64,000 nucleotides of DNA from G963422445 sp963422445 (GTDB lineage: Bacteria > Pseudomonadota > Alphaproteobacteria > Thalassobaculales > Thalassobaculaceae): contig CAXXOV010000001.1 of assembly GCA_963422445.2 (NCBI GenBank), forward strand, positions 310,001 through 374,000, given 5' to 3'. Below the pieces are notes generated by a model that saw only the letters and a program-made list of their open reading frames with translations, did not search any database and was not told the origin of the DNA. The position numbers and the translations under genes were made by a program. Shown piece by piece: positions 55,612 through 61,498 of the stretch; the stretch's first letter is position 1, and every line of letters starts with the position of its first letter.

Positions 55612-55659
55612 GAGCTTCTTGCAAAATTGCCGGCCCGACCGGTTTTTTGCAAGAAGCTC
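55612..55659. repeat. 48-bp palindromic repeat, sharing 39 bp with an IS end at about 24977-25015
   Basis: Outer arms GAGCTTCTTGCAAAA (55612-55626) and TTTTGCAAGAAGCTC (55645-55659) are perfect inverted repeats. The centre GCCGGCCCGACCGG is also self-complementary in part. Bases 55612-55650 are identical to the reverse complement of the right end of the nested IS1182-like element. It lies just upstream of the split envelope gene. It could be an IS-derived miniature element, a preferred target palindrome, or a terminator. Confidence 0.8.
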
Positions 55660-55662
55660 CAT

Positions 55663-56135
55663 TTACAATGAATTATATCGAATCAGCGCATGCTGGCGCA
55701 GATAGGGCTGGGTATCGGATATAGTGAGTTACCTGCTGGACACAAATGTAGCATGTTCCTTCCTACTGGCCTAACCTAACGTATTCAAATAGATTTTCTT
55801 TTTGCCCAACTGGCCCGTAAGCAATTCGGAAGCGGATTGGGGTGAAAGCCCGCGCGTTTCTGCGCGGCGCTGTCGACGGAAACCGCCTACCACTCCGTTG
55901 ACCATCGGACCATCGTAACCGCTCGTCGGCCATCCGCTCGTGCGCTGTCCCGTTCGGCGAACCATCGGTGCGACGCAGACTCCATTGCGGTGCCGCGTTT
56001 CGGGATCGTAAACACCGGCCGAGCGCGTGGCCGGCGTACGGACATGCCGGTGATGTCGGCACGGGGGCCTGTTGCCACCTGCATTGCTGAGCGCACCGCA
56101 CTTTCACTCCCGGCTGTCGGGTGCGTGGGCTGGCC
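55663..56135. other. Intergenic region before the conjugation module
   Basis: About 470 bp, AT-rich around 55670-55800 and GC-rich after. No recognisable gene. It separates IS-disrupted envelope genes from the repressor/tra block and could contain the module border, but I see no integrase or att-like repeat. Confidence 0.35.
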
Positions 56136-56837
56136 TTACACCCGTCTGACGGTCCAGAGCACCTTGCCGACGATGTGCACGTCTTCGGCAAGGCAGGTGT
56201 AGTCGGCGTAGTCGGGGTTGGCTGACTTGAGCCGCAGCTCGGGCGCGCCGCCGGCGTCGTTCAGATGCTCGACGCGCTTGACCACGAGCCCGCTGCCGTC
56301 CCAGAGCACGAACATCTCGCCGGTGGCGGGGACGCGGCGGGCGGTGTCGACGAGCAGCCGGTCGCCTTCGGAGAGCTCGGGCTCCATCGACTCGCCGCGC
56401 ACCCGCAGCACGCGGATGGCGCCGGGGTTTGCGCCCCCCTCGTAGCGGATCATCCCCTCGGGGAGGAACCAGCGCGCGCGCTCGGCGACGAACTCGTCGG
56501 CAAGCGCGCCGGGTCCCGCGGACGCCTCGACATCCACCTCCGGGACGGCGGCGAGCGGCACCGGTCCGGGCTCCATCTCCTGTCGGCGCCGCTTCTTCGC
56601 TGCCGCCCCCTTGCGCCGGGGCGGGCGCTCGGCGTGGTGCAGATCTCCGGCCTTGCAGCCAAGCAGGCCGGCGAGCTTTTCCGCGTCCTGGTGCGAGATC
56701 ACCTTGGGGGTGCCGCGCTCGAGGAAGCCGTGCAGGTAGGAGACGTTGCGGCCGATGGCGAGCGACACCTCGCGCATGTTCATGCCGCGCTTCCAGAGCA
56801 GGTCGCGGATGTTCTGTCGTACCGGGTCGCGTTCCAT
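56136..56837 (-). CDS. LexA/CI-like repressor (XRE HTH plus S24 peptidase)
   Basis: The 233-residue protein has an N-terminal HTH at about 5-65 (MNMREVSLAIGRNVSYLHGF, ISHQDAEKLAGLLG), a charged linker and a C-terminal S24 self-cleavage domain: catalytic Ser150 in RVRGESMEPELSEGDRL and Lys187 in GSGLVVKRVEHL. Such repressors cleave themselves upon RecA/SOS activation and often control mobile elements. It is divergent from the tra operon's first gene, with a perfect palindrome between them. It probably represses the transfer operon and its own gene. Confidence 0.9.
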   Translation of the reverse strand: MERDPVRQNIRDLLWKRGMNMREVSLAIGRNVSYLHGFLERGTPKVISHQDAEKLAGLLGCKAGDLHHAERPPRRKGAAAKKRRRQEMEPGPVPLAAVPEVDVEASAGPGALADEFVAERARWFLPEGMIRYEGGANPGAIRVLRVRGESMEPELSEGDRLLVDTARRVPATGEMFVLWDGSGLVVKRVEHLNDAGGAPELRLKSANPDYADYTCLAEDVHIVGKVLWTVRRV

Positions 56838-56902
56838 CGCGTTGCCTCGCTGGGTTGTCGCCGGTTGACGGCGGATGGCATAGCGTATTCACTAACTAAC
56901 GC

Positions 56903-56919
56903 GATTGTCAACGACAATC
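56903..56919. promoter_or_regulatory. Palindromic operator between repressor and tra operon
   Basis: GATTGTC-AAC-GACAATC is a perfect 7-bp inverted repeat with a 3-bp spacer, in the AT-rich centre of a 104-bp divergent intergenic region. A tandem ACTAACTAAC precedes it. Its placement suggests the binding site of the neighbouring LexA/CI-like repressor. Confidence 0.65.
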
Positions 56920-56941
56920 TGCCTGCGTATCTTCCGCCGCC

Positions 56942-57640
56942 ATGAACGCACTCACCACACATTTCCGCCACGCCGTGCGGGCGTATCTCGACCGCACCGG
57001 CACCGCACCCGCGCGGCTTGGGCTAGACGCGCTGGGCGATCCGTCCTTCGTGCATCGGCTGATGCGGGGCCGCGAGCCGCGGCTGGATACCGCCGACCGG
57101 GTGCTCGTCTTCATGGGCGAGACGCCGGTCGGACCCGCCTTCAGGGCCGAGGTCGCCGGGTTCGTCGCGGTGACGCGCACCAAGCCCTACGTGCTCGGGC
57201 ACGAGGCGGCGGGGGATCCGTCGTTCGTCGCGCGACTGCGCCGGGGCTCGTCGCCCCGGCTGGATACCGCGGAGCGGGTTCTGCGCTGGATGGCGGCGCG
57301 CTGCACCGGCGCCGAACGCACGGCGATGCGCGAAGCGTTCGCGGGCGACCCGGGCGGGGTCATGGATGAAGACAGGGGAGGAGACGTTGCAGTGAACGAC
57401 AGACCGACGGAGTACATGGGCACGCGGGAGGCCGCGGCCTTCCTGGGGCTCTCGCCCCGCACGCTGGACCGCTACCGGGTGACCGGCGAGGGACCGGCGT
57501 TCCACAAGTTCGGGACGCGCATCCGCTATGCCCGCGCCGACCTCGAGGGCTGGGCTGCGGAGCGGCGCAGGACCTCGACCTCGGACGACGGCCCGGACAA
57601 CGACCCGAAAAGCGGTCCGGGCGGTCGGAGGGCGCGGTGA
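56942..57640 (+). CDS. HTH protein with a duplicated N-terminal module, first gene of the tra operon
   Basis: The 232-residue frame contains two near-repeats at 33-58 and 92-117 (DPSFVHRLMRGREPRLDTAD and DPSFVARLRRGSSPRLDTAE), followed at about 157-206 by an excisionase/MerR-like winged HTH (GTREAAAFLGLSPRTLDRYR, HKFGTRIRYARADLEGWA). A strong SD (GGGGAGGAG, 57375-57383) precedes an in-frame GTG at 57392, so the C-terminal HTH may also be made separately. Position and domains suggest a regulator of conjugation genes. The stop overlaps the pilin gene start. Confidence 0.8.
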   Translation: MNALTTHFRHAVRAYLDRTGTAPARLGLDALGDPSFVHRLMRGREPRLDTADRVLVFMGETPVGPAFRAEVAGFVAVTRTKPYVLGHEAAGDPSFVARLRRGSSPRLDTAERVLRWMAARCTGAERTAMREAFAGDPGGVMDEDRGGDVAVNDRPTEYMGTREAAAFLGLSPRTLDRYRVTGEGPAFHKFGTRIRYARADLEGWAAERRRTSTSDDGPDNDPKSGPGGRRAR

Positions 57641-57972
57641 TGGCCCTGCTGCCGTACCGTAGCGGGGACGCGGTGCTTGCCGCGAATGCCCGGACGCTGA
57701 CGACGCTGGCCGTCGCGGCGGCGTTGGTCTTCGGCGCCGACCCGGCGTTGGCCTCGTCGGACACCACCTTTGCCGGCCCCCTCAGCACGGTGAGCAAGAT
57801 CGTCGGCGGCACCGGCGGCCAGCTCGCCGCGGCGCTCGCGGTGGGCGCGGCGCTGGTGGGCTCGGTGCTGCGCTTTAACGCCGGGCAGCTGCTCGGCGCC
57901 GTCGGCGTCGGCGTGGCGGCCGGCGCGGGGGTGGGCATCGTGACCGGCCTCGTCGGCACGGCGATCGTCTGA
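57640..57972 (+). CDS. traA: Pilin-like protein (TraA / VirB2 type)
   Basis: The 110-residue protein has a long N-terminal signal segment with a likely cut after ALAS (VFGADPALAS), then two hydrophobic helices (AAALAVGAALVGSVLRF; VGVGVAAGAGVGIVTGLVGT), the layout of conjugative pilins. It precedes traL in the order found in F-type systems. Sequence similarity to F TraA is not evident by eye; the call rests on size, topology and position. Confidence 0.75.
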   Translation: MALLPYRSGDAVLAANARTLTTLAVAAALVFGADPALASSDTTFAGPLSTVSKIVGGTGGQLAAALAVGAALVGSVLRFNAGQLLGAVGVGVAAGAGVGIVTGLVGTAIV

Positions 57973-57979
57973 GGCGGCC

Positions 57980-58273
57980 ATGAACGACTCCGCGCGCCAT
58001 GCGATTCCGCGCCGTCTCGACGATCCGGAGCGCTGGCTGTTCTGGACCGTCGACGAGGCGGCGGCGCTCATCGGCCCGGCCCTCCTCGGGCTCGCCGCCA
58101 ACGCGTTCGTGACCGGGATCGTCGCCGGCGCCGCCGGCTGGTGGCTGCTGCGCCGCATCAAGCGCGGCGGCGGGGCGAACGTCGTGCACTACGCGCTCTA
58201 CTGGTTCCTGCCGGACTTCGCGCTACGGCTCAAGGCCACGCCGCCGAGCCATGTCCGGCGCTACGTGGGCTGA
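57980..58273 (+). CDS. traL: Type IV conjugative transfer protein TraL
   Basis: The 97-residue membrane protein begins with the TraL-like IPRRLDDPERWLFWTVDEAA, followed by a hydrophobic pair (ALIGPALLGLAANAF, VAGAAGWWLLRRIKRGGG) and YWFLPDFALRLKATPPSHVR. TraL is an inner-membrane component of the F-type secretion channel, VirB3-like. It starts 7 bp after traA and ends 6 bp before traE. Confidence 0.88.
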   Translation: MNDSARHAIPRRLDDPERWLFWTVDEAAALIGPALLGLAANAFVTGIVAGAAGWWLLRRIKRGGGANVVHYALYWFLPDFALRLKATPPSHVRRYVG

Positions 58274-58279
58274 CGCGCG

Positions 58280-58837
58280 ATGCGCCGGGACATGCAGGAG
58301 GCGGAGGGCCGGAAGGCGCGGGATGCGCGATTTGCGCTCGCGGGCCTGCTCGGGCTTTCGCTTCTCGCCAACCTCGCGCTCTCGGTCGGCATGGCCGGGC
58401 GGGATGTCACGACGGTCCTGGTGCCCGCGGTCTCCGGTCCGGTGTGGGAGGTCGGGAGCACCTGGGCGGGACGGCGCTATCTCGAGGACGCGGCGCGCAC
58501 CGCCACGGTGACGCTCCTGACGCTGACGCCGGAGAACGCCGGGCACGTGCGGGAGGCGGCGGCGCGGATGAGCGCGTCCGAAGCGCGGGGCGCGATCGGC
58601 GCCTGGGTGGCGGCGGAAGCCGAGCGGATGGCGCGGCGCGACCTCAGCACGGCCTTCTACCCCGAGCGCATCGAGGCCGATCCGGAAGGTCTGACGGTCG
58701 AGGTGCGGGGCCGGCTCGCAACCTGGATCGGGCGCGAGGAAATCGCGCGGACTGCCAGGACCTACCGGCTCGCCTTCCGCGTCGAGGGCGGCCGGCTGGG
58801 ACTCCTGAGATTCGAGGACATGGAGGACGAACAGTGA
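58280..58837 (+). CDS. traE: Type IV conjugative transfer protein TraE
   Basis: The 185-residue protein has one N-terminal membrane helix (FALAGLLGLSLLANLALSVG) and a VirB8/TraE-type periplasmic domain (ENAGHVREAAARMSAS, LSTAFYPERIEADPEGLTVE, RTARTYRLAFRVEGGRLGLL). The starting codon is close after traL. TraE is an inner-membrane channel scaffold protein. Its stop overlaps the traK GTG start. Confidence 0.88.
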   Translation: MRRDMQEAEGRKARDARFALAGLLGLSLLANLALSVGMAGRDVTTVLVPAVSGPVWEVGSTWAGRRYLEDAARTATVTLLTLTPENAGHVREAAARMSASEARGAIGAWVAAEAERMARRDLSTAFYPERIEADPEGLTVEVRGRLATWIGREEIARTARTYRLAFRVEGGRLGLLRFEDMEDEQ

Positions 58838-59607
58838 CAGCTACGAAACGAAGGCCAAGCCGCGCCGGCGTGCTGGCCGCCGCACTCCTTCTATGGATGG
58901 CGCATGCGGGCGCCGCGCCCGCAACGGCCGCGCAGATCCTGGACGCCGCCGACCATGCCGAGCTTGCGGCTCGGGTTTCGGCTACCGGGGTGAGCCGGGT
59001 CGCGCTGCTGGGCGACCGGATCGCGCGGGTGATCCGCGCTCCGGGCGGCTACCAGGTCGAGCACGATCCGGGTACGGGCGATCTCTATCTTCGCCCGCTG
59101 CCCGAAAGCGCGGACGGCACGGCGCCGGGCCTGGATCGGAGTCCGGGGCAAGCCTTGCCCGTGGCGCTCTTCGTCGGCACCGAGAAGGGCTTCACCTACC
59201 GGTTGACGCTGACGCCGGCCGAGCGCGGTCCGGCGCAGATCCTGATCCGCAATGCCGACATCGTGAGCGCGGAGACGGCGGAAACCATCGCCGCGAACGA
59301 TGCACGGATCGCTGCCATCGCCCGCTTGATCCGGGCGGTGGCGAACCGCGAGCCGCTCGCAGGCTACACGATCGAAGGTGGCGGCAACCGCGATGCGGAT
59401 AACACGGCCGTCACCGTCGTCGAGGTGTGGCGCGGACCACGGTTCTCGGGATGGGTCGTGGAACTCGGCGTGGACGCCCCGCGCGACCCGGAAGCCCTCG
59501 CTGCACGACTCGGTCCGGATATCGCGGCGGTCTGGCTCGCCGACACTGGCACCGGGCCTCGGGGCGGCCGCTTCGCCGTGGCCGTGCGTGAAGGAGTCTC
59601 TCGATGA
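58834..59607 (+). CDS. traK: Type IV conjugative transfer protein TraK
   Basis: The start is a GTG overlapping the traE stop (GTGA). The 257-residue product has a signal peptide (VLAAALLLWMAHAGAAPATA) followed by a TraK-like domain (VTLTPAERGPAQ is not exact, but FTYRLTLTPAERGPAQILIR and VVEVWRGPRFSGWVVELGVD are typical strands). TraK is a periplasmic VirB9-like core component linking TraB and TraV. It overlaps traB by 4 bp. Confidence 0.82.
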   Translation: MTATKRRPSRAGVLAAALLLWMAHAGAAPATAAQILDAADHAELAARVSATGVSRVALLGDRIARVIRAPGGYQVEHDPGTGDLYLRPLPESADGTAPGLDRSPGQALPVALFVGTEKGFTYRLTLTPAERGPAQILIRNADIVSAETAETIAANDARIAAIARLIRAVANREPLAGYTIEGGGNRDADNTAVTVVEVWRGPRFSGWVVELGVDAPRDPEALAARLGPDIAAVWLADTGTGPRGGRFAVAVREGVSR

Positions 59608-60866
59608 GCGCCGCCGGGAACGCCGCGCCGGACGGCGGGGCGCGGCAGGTGCGCAACCGCCAGGTCCTGCTGTTCTCCGGCATCGCGGCGGTCGCGCTGC
59701 TGGCCGTCGCGGCGTGGATTGCCGCCTCGGGCGGCAAGGCGCCGGCGCCCGGTCCGCGGATCGCGGCCGAGCTCGCCGGGCCCGGCACGGCGGAGGAGAG
59801 CTGGACGCGGCGCTCGGAGACGCGGCTCGGCCGGATCGAGGCGGACCTGAACGAGGTGCGCAACGAGAGCCGGCGACTGGCCGACGAGAACCGTCGCCTT
59901 CAGGACCGGCTGCAGACGCAGGCCGACGAGGCGAAGACCGTCATTGACGGCTTGAGCGCGGCGCTTGGCGAGGCGGAGCGCGGCAACGCCGCGAGCAGTC
60001 CGGCCCCGAATGCATCGGTCCCGGGAGGCGGCGTGTCGGGAGGCGGCGTGTTCGCGCCGGCCGGCACGGCGCCCGGAGCGGGCGCGGCCCCGTCCGGCGG
60101 CGCCGCGCCGCAGCCGGCGGCGCCGTTGATCCGGCGCTTCGAGCTCGAGGCGCCTGTGTTCGGCGACCCCGGGGGCGAGGACGCGAAGCCGCTTGCGCTC
60201 TGGCTGCCCGCGGGCAGCCACGCGCGAGCGGTGGTGATCGCCGGCGTCGACGCCTCGGCCGGGATCGCCTCCCAGGGCGATCCGCGCCCGGTGCTGCTGC
60301 GTATCACCGGTCCCGCGTGGACCGCGGCCGAGGACGGGAGCGCGCAAGCCGTCGATCTCGACGGCTGCACGGTCACGGGCGCCGCCTACGGCGACCTCTC
60401 CTCGGAGAAGGTCTACGCGCGGCTGCGGACCCTGACCTGCTCGGGCGACGAGCCCGGCACGGTGGTGGAGACGCAGGTGGCGGGGTTCGTCTCCGGCGCC
60501 GGCAAGACCGGCGTGCGCGGCCCGGTAGTGAGCCGCGAGGGGGCGCTGGTCGAGAAGGCGTTCCTCGCGGGCCTCGTCTCCGGTATCGGCCAGGGCGTCT
60601 CCGGCGCGTTCGCCCCCCAGGCGGTGGCGACCGGGAGCGGCGCCGCGGTCGCCAACACCGGGCTCGACGACATCGGCCGCGCGGGCCTCGGCTCCGGCGC
60701 GTCCTCGGCGGGGCGCAAGGTCGCCGACTACCTGATCCGCCGGGCCGAGCAATACCAGCCGGTGATCCAGCTGCAGGCCGGCACGGCGGTGACCGTGGTG
60801 TTCCTCGAGGGCACCCGGCTCGACGGCCGGCCCGACCCCAATCCCCCACGGAGAAACGAACAATGA
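59604..60866 (+). CDS. traB: Type IV conjugative transfer protein TraB
   Basis: The 420-residue protein has an N-terminal membrane anchor (VLLFSGIAAVALLAVAAWIA), a coiled coil at about 70-120 (NEVRNESRRLADENRRLQDR), a Gly/Ala/Pro-rich linker and the TraB/VirB10-type C-terminal domain (ELEAPVFGD, PLALWLPAGSHARAVVIAGV, AVTVVFLEGTRLDG). It spans the envelope in the secretion core. Overlaps on both sides (ATGA) tie it into the operon. Confidence 0.92.
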   Translation: MSAAGNAAPDGGARQVRNRQVLLFSGIAAVALLAVAAWIAASGGKAPAPGPRIAAELAGPGTAEESWTRRSETRLGRIEADLNEVRNESRRLADENRRLQDRLQTQADEAKTVIDGLSAALGEAERGNAASSPAPNASVPGGGVSGGGVFAPAGTAPGAGAAPSGGAAPQPAAPLIRRFELEAPVFGDPGGEDAKPLALWLPAGSHARAVVIAGVDASAGIASQGDPRPVLLRITGPAWTAAEDGSAQAVDLDGCTVTGAAYGDLSSEKVYARLRTLTCSGDEPGTVVETQVAGFVSGAGKTGVRGPVVSREGALVEKAFLAGLVSGIGQGVSGAFAPQAVATGSGAAVANTGLDDIGRAGLGSGASSAGRKVADYLIRRAEQYQPVIQLQAGTAVTVVFLEGTRLDGRPDPNPPRRNEQ

Positions 60867-61498
60867 CGGTTGAAGGAACGAACATCATGCGACGCCTGCG
60901 TACGGTGCTGACGGCGGCCGGGGCAGCGCTCGCGCTCGCCGGCTGCGCCGCGACCCATGTGGGCGAGGACTGGCAGTGCCCGCTCGCCCAGGGGTCGCAA
61001 TGCACGAGCGTCGCCGCCGCCGACCCGGCGGTGAAGGACGAGGCCGACCGCGGGCGGATGGAGAGACCGGCACGCGCCATCCCGGCACATGGCACGACCG
61101 ATCGCCGTGGCGCCTCCGGGCCCGAGATCGCCGATCGGGACAATGCCGGCCGCCGCGACTGCGGTGTGCGCTGCAATCCGTTCGCCTGGCTCGCGCGCGT
61201 GTTCGGCGCCGACGGCGAGGCGCGGGGCCGGGACGACAGCGGCGAGCGCGAAGCGGCGGTGTCCGGCATGACGGAAGGTTCCGCTTCCGACAATTCCGAG
61301 CCGACAACGGCGGACGGGGCCTCTTCCGCGGCCACGGCCTCGACGCCGACCGATGACGTGACCCCCGCCACCGATCTGCGCGCGCCCGAGACGCTCGCCC
61401 GGGTATGGATCGCGCCCTTCGTCGACGCCGAGGGGGTGTACCGCGAGGCGTCGTGGGTGCGCATCGTGATCGCGCCCGCCGAGTGGAAGCGGCCCTGA
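60863..61498 (+). CDS. traV: Type IV conjugative transfer lipoprotein TraV
   Basis: The 211-residue protein has a lipoprotein signal (LTAAGAALALAGCAA, lipobox Cys) if started at MTVEGTNIMRRLRTV or eight codons later at MRRL. The middle is low-complexity and charged, and the end (RVWIAPFVDAEGVYREASWV) is typical of TraV. TraV is the VirB7-like outer-membrane lipoprotein of the core complex. Start overlaps the traB stop and end overlaps the traC start. Confidence 0.88.
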   Translation: MTVEGTNIMRRLRTVLTAAGAALALAGCAATHVGEDWQCPLAQGSQCTSVAAADPAVKDEADRGRMERPARAIPAHGTTDRRGASGPEIADRDNAGRRDCGVRCNPFAWLARVFGADGEARGRDDSGEREAAVSGMTEGSASDNSEPTTADGASSAATASTPTDDVTPATDLRAPETLARVWIAPFVDAEGVYREASWVRIVIAPAEWKRP

